Source: Omphalotus guepiniiformis
Taxonomy: Eukaryota; Basidiomycota; Agaricomycetes; Agaricales; Omphalotaceae
Assembly (NCBI GenBank): GCA_028554645.1
Contig: JAQOOI010000073.1
Location: 310,001-374,000, forward strand
Length of the DNA stretch: 64,000 bases
Direction of reading: 5' to 3'
The notes beneath the pieces were generated by a model. The model ran no database searches, was not told the origin of the DNA, and worked only from the letters and a program-made list of their open reading frames with translations. This document shows, piece by piece, positions 10,896 to 23,200 of this stretch. Position 1 is the first letter of the stretch; every line of letters starts with the position of its first letter. The position numbers and the translations under genes were made by a program.

Positions 10896-13588
10896 ATGAG
10901 TCCTTCGTCAACTTCCACCCCGTTGTCTTCTCCGTAGGTTCCCTGCCTTCCTGCACCTGCACTTGTCTTACTTTGCTGGTTTTTTGACAGTAAAAAGCGA
11001 CAGGCATCTTCCGCTGTAGGGTAGGTCTCGTCTTTGCTAGTGGCTTTGTGACACCTGGCTGATTTTGTTTCTTACACAGAACTCCTTCACCCAAAAAGTG
11101 TGCTGCTGTCTCCTCTACACAGCTGGATGCTGTACTCCGGAAAGAGCCAGAGGAGGGGGCCTTACGTCGCTCCACTCGCACGTTGGTGTTATGATGCTTG
11201 CCCTGTTGTCTCGTGCACTTACTTGTTCTTCTCCCCACTAGCAGCATCCCAACTGCCAGGAAGCTTTTCGGAGCAGATAATGGCAATTTTAAGTAGGTTG
11301 CATTTGTGTTTGCCTGCTGCGTATGCCTTCTTATGTCATGTTTTAGAACCGTGTCGGCTCAGCCAGCTGCTGAAGCTAGTGAACCTATCAAGTAAGTCCA
11401 GCATGTTAGTATTGGATGTCGTGGCTGACAGTTCTATGTTCTATCTTACAGGCTGTCCTCTGACTCCGAAGATGGTCGTCCTGTCACCCCCGTGCCTCAG
11501 ACACCTTCACCCAAAAAAAGGCTGACCTTGTCATGCTCCAAAGCCACAGTTGATAGTGGCAAAAAAAAGGCTTCTTCCTTGCCAAGGTTTGGCTTCATGT
11601 TTATTCTGTTGTTGCTTTGTCTCATTTCATGTTTCCCTGTACCCGTCCAGTCCCACTACAGTCAATAATTCAGAACCTGTTAAGCCCGTCTCCAGTGCCA
11701 GGCCACCTATGACCCCCCGTCCCAAGGCTTCTGTTGCTGGACTCTCTTCTCCCTTGGCTGACATTGTGGTTTCACCGACTGGTTCAGAGAAAGTCAGAGC
11801 TGCGCTTGGCTCTTTACAAGTTGATGGCGAGTCAGAATCCGATGAGCTGCCCGAAGTTCACGAACTTCGTGGAAGAAGGTGACTTTCCCGTTCTCTTAAC
11901 TGCAGTTACTTCTTTTGACTCGCTATCCCACAGACGTGCTGTCAGGGCTTCAGCCACTTCTCGTGCTGCCTGTTCACCTGTCAAGTTCCAAGTTGCGACA
12001 CAACTGTTTGATTCATTCCTCGCTGATGAGGCAGCCTCTGACAAAGAGCTGACTTTGGAAGATAATGCCAGTTTAAGCGAGGAGGGTTCTTTGGGTGGAT
12101 CTTTCATCAATGACGTTGTTGATGATACTGGAGAGCCGGTTGAGTTAGTTTTGATAATGCGCCCCGTTGTTGTGTCTCTTTGGGTCTTCGCGTTGATTTG
12201 ATGTTTTGCAGGGATGAAGAAGTCGTTGGTGACTTGGTATCTGGTGATGAATTGGCAGAGGCCAATGAGGTAGATGATGCAGAGCAGGAGTGAGTGGTCT
12301 ACTTCTATGCTACACGCTGCCTTCTCATGCTTAAAGTAAAGGCCTGTTGAAAACGACATGGTTGTTGATGCTGTAGACACTGACAGCAACACTCAACCTC
12401 TCGAGGCCAATGACGAGGGGTTCAATGATGTTCCATCTGTTCTTGAGCTTGATTTGCAGGACCAGTTGTTGCGCTTGCTTTATGCTGGCTTGCCTAAGTC
12501 GACTATTCCCCCGTGAGTCTCCCAATCCACAGCCTCTAATTTGTTCTTCCTCATATTTCATTGTTCCAGTGCTGCCACTATGGTACCTTATAATTCAGGC
12601 AGAGGCAACTCGGAGGCTGCTTACACCTACGTTCAGAAGGTTGAGTATGCTCGTTTGCGTAATGGGCTCTCCAGCAAAAATGACCGTGCGTGAGTATCTT
12701 CACTTAGTGATGTCATACAATGTTTCTAACAAACTGATCTTATTTGAAGCCGTCTCCGAGCCAGTCTGGAGTTTGTTTCTTACAATCATTTCTACAACAT
12801 TACCAGAGGGCCCAAGAACATCTTCTTCAAGGGTTACGACTGCTATAAACCCACTTCCGACCCGGGATCCGTTGCTGTCTTCGTTGTCACAGGTGTTCTT
12901 ACATGGAGTGATCTTGGTACTGCCTCTGGAATGGCTGGTGCAGAGTCTTACAAGGTAGGTTTGATGCTCTTGCAACAGGAGTACAAACTTCTCCAGTCAT
13001 CTGTTGGTGCTATTGCTGGGCTATCTGCCTACCATGCCCCTGTCCGAGGTGGGATTGTCACGTTCTCCACAAAAAAACGTGAGAAGAGTGATGGAGATGG
13101 TCAGTGTTGCTGCTTATCTTTCAACGTCTCGTTTTTGACTCTTGTGCTAGCGTGTTCTGAGTCAGCACCGAGTGTCAATCCATTGGCCGTTGTGACCCGG
13201 GTGGTTTTACCCAACGCCGGTTCTGTGTTTCCTAGTCCTGGTGGTAGTCAGTCTGTTCAATATCCTCCTTTCCTCAAATTTGTCGATAACAGTACGTGAA
13301 TTAACCTACCTATTTTTGCCTTCAATTTTGTTGATCCTGCATGCTGTAGTACCCGTGTACGATGGGCGGTCAAACACAGCCAAAGGTCGCAATGGATTTG
13401 CCTTCAGGCCATCCGATTGGGACCGCATCTCCTCTCTTCCTCGATACAACAAAAGCGACATTGACTTCAACTCTCTGGTCACAGTTGGATTCACGCTGTC
13501 CAGCTGGGATAAACTGCCCAACGCGCAGTTGAAATCTTGCCACTTCAATGCACTCTTTGTCATTGTTTTAGCTGACATTGTAGCCTGA
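10896..13588 (+). CDS. Multi-exon uncharacterised protein with acidic N-terminal half (apparently intact)
   Basis: Roughly a dozen exons can be joined in frame from ATG 10896 (MSPSSTSTPLSS) to TGA 13586-13588, all with GT..AG introns of about 50-75 nt. Examples are the introns beginning at 12512, 12690, 13099 and 13292. The N-terminal part is Ser/Thr/Lys/Pro-rich with repeated TPSPKKR-like motifs, followed by a strongly acidic stretch (VVDDTGEPVEDEEVVGDL). The C-terminal half is folded-looking: SVLELDLQDQLLRLLYAGLP, YNHFYNITRGPKN, VAVFVVTGVLTWSDLGTASGMAG, VPVYDGR and FNSLVTVGFTLSSW, and it ends LFVIVLADIVA. Similar proteins occur as repeated families in mushrooms, but I know no function. The C-terminal half may be a structural or DNA-bound domain with a disordered charged arm. 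No nonsense codon was seen. Confidence 0.6.
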
Positions 13589-13889
13589 GCAGTCATTTGG
13601 CGGAAAAGCCAATCTTTGTACCCCTTATCTTTCTATCTGTTATCATTCTTTTCTATTATCACTTTTTTGGTCCCTCACTAAGCTTCATTGTCTGACCTTA
13701 GCCTGTCCTTACCTTTGACTCCGTTGCCTGACCTTATCCTGTCGTTGCCACCATTTGTGTAGCTGTCTCTTGCTGTCCTTCCTGTTGTTGAGCCTGTATC
13801 CTGTACCCTATATACAAGTTCTGCTCGTTGAACTGAGACACTTGAAATGTTCGCTGGCCATGTATAACTAAAATAAAACCTATTGTATT
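13589..13889. other. Short convergent intergenic region
   Basis: About 300 nt between convergent genes. It contains loosely repeated pyrimidine-rich phrases built on CTTAxCCTGTC and CTGACCTTA. No gene is seen. Confidence 0.4.
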
Positions 13890-14788
13890 CTATTTATAAG
13901 CTCCTGCACGTAACATAAGTACATGTTCTACAAATATTGTCAAAACTACGCGTTGGCCCTCAGCAGGCTCACTGAAATGGGCCAGTTGTTTGGTGTTGGC
14001 GGCCAGCAGCTGTGTCGCTGTGGGCGCTGCAGTTACCTCAACTTGAGGGAACACCATTCATCCTCCCTTGAAATCACCAAACATGTAAACAAATGTCCGC
14101 ATGTGAAGTGCGTCGTTCACGTCGATGTGGGGTATCTCACTTCCGCCTTCTTTGACTGCAATTGTAGAGGCAATGCCTTCGAAGTCTGTGGCTGGTCGAG
14201 CAGCGTAAGACTGTTGTAGCGCCCTGGGCATGGCTCTGTATGCTCTGTCAGACCGAGGTTGCCTTCTCAGCTGCTGACTTAGATGTTCAATTGGAGGACT
14301 CACCTCTGCCGTCGCTCCCAGTCTTCAGAAAAGTGTTCTACGAGAATCCGCTTGATAGGTACCAGAATGTAGTGTTTGATGCCGTCTAGGAGGGCGTCAA
14401 TGGCATTAACACATTCATCGGTCTGCTCGCATGTGTCTCTAGTAAGCATAGGCGTCCTGCTGTAGATTGACCACGTTCCAAAATGAAATGCTTGAGTCGT
14501 GGACCAATTCTGATCTCCCTTGCCTGAGTGAACAGGTTTGGTGGCTTTGAGGTTGTTCCACAACTTCATCAACACGAATGACGCCCTAGGTGAGACGACA
14601 TTGGCAAACAATCCCACTGCAAACTCGGTATCCAGCACTCCTGGACCTTTCACCAATATATTTGTTGACGTCCGCAACGTTGTGAAAGTGTGATACTGGG
14701 TGGTGTACTTCGTCTCGGTTATATCACGCACTTTGCTCTGATCTCGACCTGTCTTGACAAAGTCAGACGGGAACTCCTCGAGGATCAA
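13890..14788 (-). pseudogene. 2OG-Fe(II) dioxygenase-like gene with HIDxND motif, one in-frame TGA
   Basis: The first exon (14788 to about 14300) reads a helical domain (VVSPRASFVLMKLWNNLK). A short intron leads to YAARPATDFEGIASTIAVKEG, then EIPHIDVNDALH, which is an HxD metal-binding motif. After GDFKGG a TGA (14058-14060) interrupts. The frame then continues with MVFPQVEV, QLLAANTKQLAHFSEPAEGQRVVLTIF and stops at 13890-13892. The second part provides the distal His (LAHFS) and Arg (GQRVVLT) of the double-stranded beta-helix fold. The architecture matches a group of mushroom proteins resembling the dioxygenase superfamily, distinct from the TET/JBP gene at 2.5 kb. Substrate unknown. The intron between the first two exons would be only ~41 nt, which is short. 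Apart from the TGA the core residues are kept. Confidence 0.5.
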
Positions 14789-14825
14789 TGTTTCTACTAG
14801 CTAAGTCAGTTAACTTCTAGCACAA

Positions 14826-17195
14826 GTGCATGACCACTACGCACTTTGCTCACTCAAACCCTGTTTGGCCCGTGCCACAGCCCGGTCGAAACCCCCACAC
14901 TGCTTCCAATGTTCAAAGTTCTTGGCCCTTTTTTGGACACTCGGTCGGCCTCTGCGGTTCTTTTGTTTGTTTGTGCCCTTCATAAAGAGAGAAGAAAAGG
15001 GTGTTACACGCAGTATGGAGATGAAAGTGATGGTTCAGTGATAGGGGGTCCGTTAAGTCGAGATTACGCGAGGTGTTGTTTCTGAAACCAGATCAGTCAA
15101 TTGTCCGTTCCGGGTCCAGTGTCAGCATGTGCTTGTGGCTCCTCATCCACTTGGCACTGCTTATCAACCTGTGGACCGTTATCTTATGTTAAAAATTCAG
15201 GGCCCCTTCAACAATTCTTCCTCCTCCCTCGCACCTCCCTTCCATCTGTTTCCTCCTGTGGGCTCAGAAACGAGCAGCTGCTGTTGAGCAGGCATGCAAT
15301 GCCTGATCCAGGGATCACTCTTCGTGATTTTGCTGATTGGTTGATGACACAGGGCGCATGGCTAGCCTCCTTTGCAACGCTGGCTGCTGTTGAGCAGACA
15401 CCATTGTCCGCTCCAGACTGACACGCTTCGTCACGCCGCTGCCCTGGTTGTTACCGACCCTCGTTTGCTGGATCTGCTAGAGGTTGGAGTGAGAGGTGCT
15501 GGCCTGAACATTCAGTGTGTTGTAGCCACGACTAGAGTCAGTTGACGACTGTGGACAGCACACAGTGAAAGAGACAAGTCAGGTACGTATCCTGTTGCAC
15601 AGATTTCTCAGTTCTTGACCACAAGCTCTGGTTATGTTTGTCTCGACGACGCGCATTTATAGGTGGGAACACTATCATGTCTGATCAATTGCTTGCCCTT
15701 ACCACTGTTCCTGCTAGGTTGTCAAAGACAAGGACATCATTGACTTAAACGCTGCATGCACTTCCATAGGTGGATATATGTTTGTGTCTTATCAATAGAG
15801 TGTCCGTACTCCTATTGCTGCCATGTTGTCAGACCCAGGGACATCTATGAAGCATATGCGGCACAGCACATTGCTGTCGATGGTCGGGGTAATGACCTGT
15901 TCATTCACGTTGGAGTTTCTGGTGTAGATCCTTCAGTAGCGTTCTTAGACACCGTAAGTACCACCTAAATATAAACACATGTCTCTGATTACTTAACCAA
16001 AGTTCGGACTCTAATTTTTTTTTCTTTTTCGGCCGTTTTTTCTCTTCCTTTCAGTGACCTTTTCTCTGATCAGTGCCCTGCCTCAAATCTTTGCTGCACT
16101 TGGTTCAAAAACATGTTATTGCATGCACTGCTTTGGAATACCTCTTTGTTGCTGTCCTCGAGTCACTTTGATGCAGGCGTATTGTCTGATACACTGTGTA
16201 AGTCTTCTCTTAACTTCCTCACATCGCTCAAAGCCCTGATTTTTTGCTTCCATCCTCTTTCACCCACCTGCATGTGATGCTCGCTAAAACAATTTGTCGT
16301 TCACAGCAACACAACATGGCACCCACCTCTCCATTCTTGACGATTCTGCCTGTACAACCACAGAATATCAGGCTAATTCAAACTCCACACTCTGTTACCG
16401 TAACTTCCCATGTACGCTTTTCCTTCCTTCTATGTTTAGGCCCCTGGACTGATTCCATGTCCAGCTTCCGTAGTCAACTGGTCAGGTCTGGATTTAGAAC
16501 CACCAGTACACAGTGAGTACCTAGTTCTTGCAGGTCACCACACATCTGATGAGTGTGGCTCAGCGTGCCCAATCAACAATTGCTCCACGTCAGATGTGCT
16601 GCCCTTGGGGTCTTTGTGCAGTTTTGACTCCTGGCCGCTAGCATTGTCATCATCACTTACACCTCGAGGCTCAAAATTCAATGCTGGTCAACAACAACAT
16701 GCGAGCACATCACTACATGCGACAACTGCGGTTGTTGGGCTAACCGGTTTTCTGGACCTGGTTTTAGCTTATACCCTTCCAGAGGGTGGCCTCATTCCGA
16801 GGATGACCTTTAGCAGGTTTTCTATCACATTCCTGCCCTCCCCACGGTCTCTCCGCCGTATGCCATATTCATTTCTTGCCCGATACGCTGCCTCGATGAG
16901 CAGAATTTCACAAGCTCAACTGTCTTTGTCTTGTTCATCCAGACTCCCTGCGACTCTGTTTTATACTTTTGTCTCTTTTGCTTGGTGGTTAGAGCCGTAC
17001 CTCTCATATTATGTCACCATTTACTTCCAATACACTTGGCATGTGTGGAATATGCACATGCAATATTTGTGCAACTTTGCTCGACAACTTCTGACTTTAT
17101 ACACGTCCTGTCAACACTGCAGTCTACGCTGGGCATATGTCCCTTAGGTATCTGTTAGAACACGTGTCTGCCTTATTTCATACCTGGTCCACCGA
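14826..17195 (+). pseudogene. Fragments of one or more spliced genes, model unresolved
   Basis: Several plus-strand segments look like true exons because they are bounded by GT..AG and have normal composition. They include one reading LRHAAALVVTDPRLLDLLEVGVRGAG (near 15422-15510, given here in shortened form), VVKDKDIIDLNAACTSIG (15720-15770), DIYEAYAAQHIAVDG through HVGVSGVDPSVAFLDT (15845-15955), and a long frame from an acceptor at 16440 through APGLIPCPASVVNWSG to about 16960. I could not join them into one protein, and no domain was recognised. They precede the Helitron N-terminal coding region directly and may be Helitron-captured or part of the element's upstream gene. Confidence 0.35.
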
Positions 17196-17201
17196 GGATT
17201 C

Positions 17202-18743
17202 ATGCGCAAAACAGACTTCTTTGTAGGCTTGAAAAACATTGCTCCGAGTCGATTTGACGCCGCTGTGAGGGCTGCAGACATGCTGGCTCTTATGAGACGC
17301 CAAAAACTATTCCGCCAACCTCTTTCTTATTTGGACTATGTAGCTTTGCTTGACTGCTGCAACTTTCCATCCCACACGTCGTCGTCTCTGTTGTACCAAC
17401 ACCATGCCCGCAGTTTTCGGTTGCTCCAGTCAGCTTTGTCTTGGCGGTGGCTCAGATATTTTTGTCAAGGCTCCACCATCCGTACGACTCTTGTACCTAA
17501 GCATATGCCATCCTGCAATATTCATGTCCTTCTAAAGGGACCTTACTTCAACCGAAATCCTTGTTACAAAACCTGGTTACAGCATGCTTTGCGAAGGTGT
17601 AATTTGGCGTCATCTGCTCTAAACAACCTATTCCATTGTCCTTCTACCGATAGCTATTTAAAATCAGGCAGGAAGCACAAGAGTACATCCCCTACTTTGT
17701 GTGCCCGTCTCCGTGGTGGCCATGCTAAATTAGTCATCCCCTTCAAACTCTTCAAAGACCGTGTTGTAGGAGGTGCAGTCGAGGCTTGCTCTAACTTCAA
17801 GGACTACAGTTTTACGTTCGCTGCACATGTACTGCCTGACGACCTAGACAAATATTCCCCTCAGTCTCATTTATACATTGACATCCCAGTTTTGGATTTG
17901 ATATCGTGTCTGTCAGTGACAGATGCAAGAAAGGTTGCAGCAATGCATTCCTTGAAGCAACGAAGGGCGTCTCGCGATGAGATCACAGAGCACTTCACAT
18001 CCCATTCTTGCTCAGATCACTGTTTGTCTACCGTCACAGTTCTAAGCCTCAAGACATCGCCTAACGCAGCTAGACGTAACAAACGGAGCAAAAAGGTCCA
18101 CTCTGACTTGTTTGATGCTAGTGCTTTCCCTTTTCCGCCAGAGCCTCTCAGTGATATTCTTACAGAATCTGTCCTCATCAGTGCCTGCTCGAAAATGGAA
18201 GCTGGTAAAATTCAGGAGGCTGGCTGTGCCGTTTGCGGGCAGTTAAAACCCCAGTCTGATTTGTCCAGGTTAAAGGCCGTTAAAGGACATCTGGACATAC
18301 TGCAGGCGTCAGGTGTTACACGTCTTCCTCGCAAGTCAGTGACCGACCCCATTAGAGAAATAACCTCGCCCGTGATTGACCGCACTTGCACTGAAGTGTG
18401 TTCGCCCTGTCGTGCCAGTCTCCGCAACAACGAGGTGCCTGAACTGGCTTTGGCGAAGGGCCTTTGGCTTGGAGAGGTGCCACCTGAACTTTCTGGACTT
18501 AGGTACATGGAAAGGCTGTTGATTTCAAAAGTGCGTTCCTCCTGCTGCTTTGTCAAGCTTTCGACAGGTCGACGCAAGATGAAAGCCAATATCATAGCCT
18601 TCGAGTCTCCTGTTCCAAAAATATACAATGAACTGCCCCCCCCACGTGCAGATTTGGATGACGTGCTTGCTATTCTCTTCACTGGCCCTGCCAAACCTAC
18701 AGAGGCTGATTTCAAACGAACCCCTTTCCTGGTGAGACGTTAA
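17202..18743 (+). pseudogene. Helitron protein, N-terminal region
   Basis: A 513-codon open frame. Its last ~200 residues match the region that precedes Rep in fungal Helitrons: paired Cys motifs (CAVCGQL and CSPCRASL), LALAKGLWLGEVPPEL, LLISKVR, ANIIAFESPVPKIYN, LPPPRADLDD, FTGPAKPTEADF and finally FLVRR. After that Arg-Arg the frame meets TAA (18741-18743) because foreign DNA has been inserted; the continuation RNNVKRALNWL is found at 20240. The first ~190 residues are less clear, because the true upstream exons may be spliced from other frames, so 17202 is only the first available start. No internal stop is seen in this part. Confidence 0.65.
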
Positions 18744-18977
18744 TAGCAGCGTAATGAGCACTCTAAGACGTAGGAACTCGTCTAAACTCAAAGGTTGCCT
18801 TGTAAAAGCGAGTGTAGTCTGGCGTTGGCAAAGATTCCGCACACAGAAAACTGACTAAAGTTGAGCTAGACTGTTGGAAAGACTAACTGAACTGAAAGAT
18901 CACCGTCTAGACCCTTCGACAAGTACCAGAAACAGCAAAACAGACAGACACAGACAGACAGACACAGACAGACAGAC

Positions 18978-19016
<39 letters not shown>

Positions 19017-20241
19017 GTTCAAACACAACAGATATTCAGATATTTAGCACTCTATTAAAGCACTGCAATTCCTAATAGTCTGCCTCTACCAGCTCGAAGA
19101 ACCGGGGCCTGACGTTCACAATCAAGAGGCCTTCTGCGATTTAACGCTCTAGAAGATACGTAAAGTTCTCCAATTTGGCGGGCAGTCGTAACCTGGGGCG
19201 CTTGACCCTATACATGACAGTATATGTACTCTACTGCTTGTAAGTATTTCATAAATAGATAGAAAACTGAGTGGAGTAATTAAAAGGAACAGAGGGATAA
19301 CATCGAGTATAAAATGGATATAAACAGAAACAATATGACTGAGTTGGGTAAGTAGGCACGTCTAGAGGGTAATTATGTGCAGTTCTTGGGTATATATGTG
19401 TAAGTATTATGTTTTAGTGATGTTTTTGGTACATCTAGACCCTTCTTATCATGCGCTCGAGCCATTCTAAACAAACTACTCCTATGCATTTCGTTATTAT
19501 TCATCTTCGTAACTGTTTTACAGTGTACTTATAGGGGCGCCGAGGGCAGTTTCTAGTCATTTGTCCCGTTGGGCTTCCGTATTTTCTCCTATTTCGACAT
19601 CTAGACCCCATAGCACCTCGTAGATATACCAATATCCAGTGCTCAAAGGCCAATTCTGTCATTACTTTACTAACGAGTTATTATACAGTCATCGAGACCG
19701 ATCATTTTCATAGCTTTGGCCATCTAGTATCTCGGAACGGAATCGTTGATCATATATTTCCGATCATAAAGTGTTATCTCCAGTATATCATCAATCTGCA
19801 GGTTCTAGGAGGTCAGCTAAGTTCGAACAAACCATTTTGATGGCTCGGCGATACCTCTAGCTTTGTCCTTTCGACGTTATTTAGGCTCATGAGGCTATTA
19901 TGCCTGTGTGTGTGTAGTTTCTTCCTTCCTAAGTCCCATGGATTACACAGATACTTGAATAGCGACTTCCAGACGAAGGGCTCTTTGCCAGGCAGGATGG
20001 GTCTGACCATACTGTACAGTCTCGCAGCAGGTAGTTACTTCGCCGAAGGTCTAGAGGCATATCAGCCATAAGGTCTTGATGCATACTCGTACATCGTAGT
20101 CCTTTCACTTCAAGCCTTTAACTATTCGTGTTCTATGTTTTAGCTAGCACTATGGGACATAGTCTAGCCCTTTATTCCCATCATATTCACAGTAGAAATC
20201 GTTTAATTTCAGGTATTTCAGGTGTGTATGCATTTTCAGCG
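18742..20241. mobile_element. Unidentified ~1.5-kb insertion inside the Helitron
   Basis: The Helitron protein is continuous across this segment if it is removed (FLVRR then NNVKRALNWL). The 5' flank reads GAGACGT and the 3' flank AACAACGT, so a 4-bp ACGT duplication is possible but not certain. The segment has no long open frame on either strand. It carries a CAGA microsatellite at 18940-19017 and several scattered TCTAGACCC-like phrases (near 18907, 19432 and 19603). No terminal inverted repeat or TG..CA end is evident. It may be a non-autonomous element or a solo remnant of one. It cannot be an intron, because both flanks carry part of the same conserved segment and splice sites do not fit. 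Confidence 0.5.
18940..19017. repeat. (CAGA)n-type microsatellite
   Basis: Tandem CAGA units with periodic CACAGA variants over about 78 nt, sited within the insertion that splits the Helitron N-terminal region. Confidence 0.9.
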
Positions 20242-23200
20242 CAACAACGTAACAACGTTAAGCGTGCTTTGAATTGGTTGATACTCAATCATCCTGATTA
20301 TTCAGATGTCACCATATCGGAATCAAACTTGGCTCAGTACAATGAAAATGTCCCTCCTTGCTCTGTTGAGTGGAAGCATGCAGATACAAACAAGACTCCG
20401 GAGGGAACAAGTGTCCATGACATGGAGGAGGAAGATGGGGTTGAGGCCGGTGAATGCTCTTTTGCTGTTCATGGTCTTACAGGCGAGGAAATGAATGGAC
20501 GGGGTTACACTGTTGCCCAGCTTAAAGCCAAAGCATTTCAGCATTTTGACAATGGCGGCAAAGTCCTTGCCGTAGGCCATGCTCAGCAGCCTCTTTCTCT
20601 CTGGAGTAATCCCCGATTGTACCCAAAAATGTTCCCCTGGTTGTTTCCTTATGGTCTCGGAAGTTTAGGTACAGCTGGTCTCTCTATGCAGGCCCATGTA
20701 AAATATCTTCTCATGTATCATGATAAACACTTTCAAACAGATATACACTTTCCTTTCGTTGTCTTCAGTCATTTGCAGATGAAGAAGTCCAGTGATGGTG
20801 GTTGGTTACTTGCAAATAAGTCGTCTTTTAACAGCATTGCTGAACGCCTGCTCAATCTCAATCCCTCTGTGTTGACCTCACTTGCCAAATGTTTAGCTGA
20901 CAGTGAGGCTGTCAAGGACCGTACTTCAGATGAGGAGGCCTGCTACAAAGTGCTGACAGACCTTGATCATGTTGCTAAGGAGGTCGATGGATCCACCACG
21001 TCAAAGAAATACATGTGACAAGAAATATGGTCCCTTATAGCCCATAAAGGTGCACCTTCATGGTACATCACACTCTCACCTGCTGATGAGCGCCATCCAA
21101 TCAGTTTGTATTGGGCTGGGTCCGATATACCCTTTTGTCCTGAACTGTCCCTGGATAACGATGAATGTTTGCGGCGTATCTGCAGGAATCCTGTGGCTGC
21201 TACTCGATTTTTTCATTTCATGGTGGAGACTTTTATCACTGATGTCCTGGGCTTGAACAGTGGTCAACGTGGAATCTACGGTGATCATGATGCCCACTAT
21301 GGCACAGTGGAACAGCAGGGTAGACTTACGCCTCACTTGCATCTGTTACTCTGGCCAAAAAATTCTGTTAACCCACAGGTAATGCGGGATCGCATTCTCG
21401 AGCCTGGTTCAGAATGGCAGACAAAAATTGTGCAGTGGCTAGAGAGCGTTTATTGTGGTGAGTATCTTAACGGCACTCATGCAGAGGTTGTTGAAAGAGT
21501 AGCTAGGTCCGAAGCTACTAATGAATATCGTAACCCAGTCGAAACCTTACCAGTGCCACCACCTCCTCGCTGTCAGGTACATGATCCTTCGCATCCACGG
21601 TTGGAGTGTGCTGTTTGTGCCAGTCACACTGGATGGTCAAAAACCTATCGTAACACAGTCGATGATCTGGTCAGTAGATCCAATGTTCACAACTGTCAGC
21701 GAAATCTCCGTAAAGATGGATCCACCAAACTCAATCATCTCTACAAGGGTTGCAAAGACAACAAATGGGGTAAGTGTAAGGCGCATTTCCCTCGTTTATT
21801 GTATGATAAGACATTGGTTGATCCCAATACAGGTGCAATCTACATGAAGAAAGGCGAGCCATGGCTCAACATGTTCACGCCTGCAATGACTTATCTCTTC
21901 CGTTGCAATACAGATGTTACCAATCTCACCTCAGGTACAGCAATCAAAGCAGTGGTGCTATATGTTTCCGATTATATAACAAAGGCTTCACTTAAAACGC
22001 ATGTGGTGTTCGATTGTATACGGTCTGTCTTCTCTAAAAATCTAGAATTGGTTTCAGGAGGTCTGTCTAGCCACGAGAAAGCAAGGCGTTTAATGACGAA
22101 AATGGTCAACTTACTGACTACAAAGATGGAATTGGGTGCCCCGATGGTGTGCTTGTATCTTCTAGGTAATCCTGATCATTACACGGACCACATTTTTAAA
22201 CCTTTTTTCTGGCAGAGCTATGTTACTGAAGCGAGACAGTTTTGGCATGCAACAGAGATTACTGAACCTTCACAAAAAGTGGCATTACTCAAGCGAGAGG
22301 GCCAGTTTATTCCCTTCTCACCTGTTGATGATTACGTTCACAGACCTGATGAATTGGAAGAAATGCCTCTATATGACTATGCACGCCGGTGTACAAGGGT
22401 GACTTTGTCTAGAGCTAAGGTCAAGGGTAAATCAGTCAGAGTGTCACGAGCTGATGCAGATTCCGGGACAGACCAAACTGACACAGAGGTGGTAGCCGAT
22501 TGCCGTGAACCCTCCAAGGTGGTGTTGCGTAAAACCTGTCACCGTTTCAGGCACACACATCCTTTGTATGAGACCCACGCTGTAGAGGTGCACCAAGAAA
22601 ATCATAAAGTTGTGGTCAATTTTCTGGGTGCTACCTTACCTCGCCGTGACAAAGGTGACCGAGAATATTACTGTTCGGCCATGCTCACCCTTTTCAGACC
22701 TTGGCGATCAGGCGAACACTTAAAGTCGGCAGCTTCAAACTGGAACAAGGCTTTCCACGATTACATTTTCACCAAACGTGCTCTATCGTTGATGGACAAC
22801 TTTAACGTTCGTTACAAGTGTTTGGATGCCTGAGACGATTACCGTGCGCAACTCAAGTCAGGTACGGAATTAACTTCTTCATGGGGTATTGATGAAGATT
22901 GGTTGGATGCTAACGAGAACGACAATTCAGCTAATCCTTTTCTTCATCCTGTGTCACAACTGACAGAGCAAGCTGACTTAGACATGACTGATCTGCCTCC
23001 GGCCTTTAATTCCCCAAGCGGTGATGACACCAGTCTGGTATTGGGCAAGGTATTTAGCTCTTAAGTCAAACAAAAAGAAAATGTCCGTCAACTACTGACT
23101 ACACTTGGTTGGACCACTCCTGCTTCTGTTGTCTCCAGTCCTTCAGTTCACGATCGGCCATCAGCTTTGCGCACTGGTAGTGAATGGAAGAAAGTGGTTC

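Noticed and set aside
18742..20241. Intron in the Helitron gene
   Set aside because: Fungal Helitron genes are normally intronless, the size is far above local introns (50-60 nt), and GT..AG choices do not restore the conserved FLVRRNNVKRAL text.
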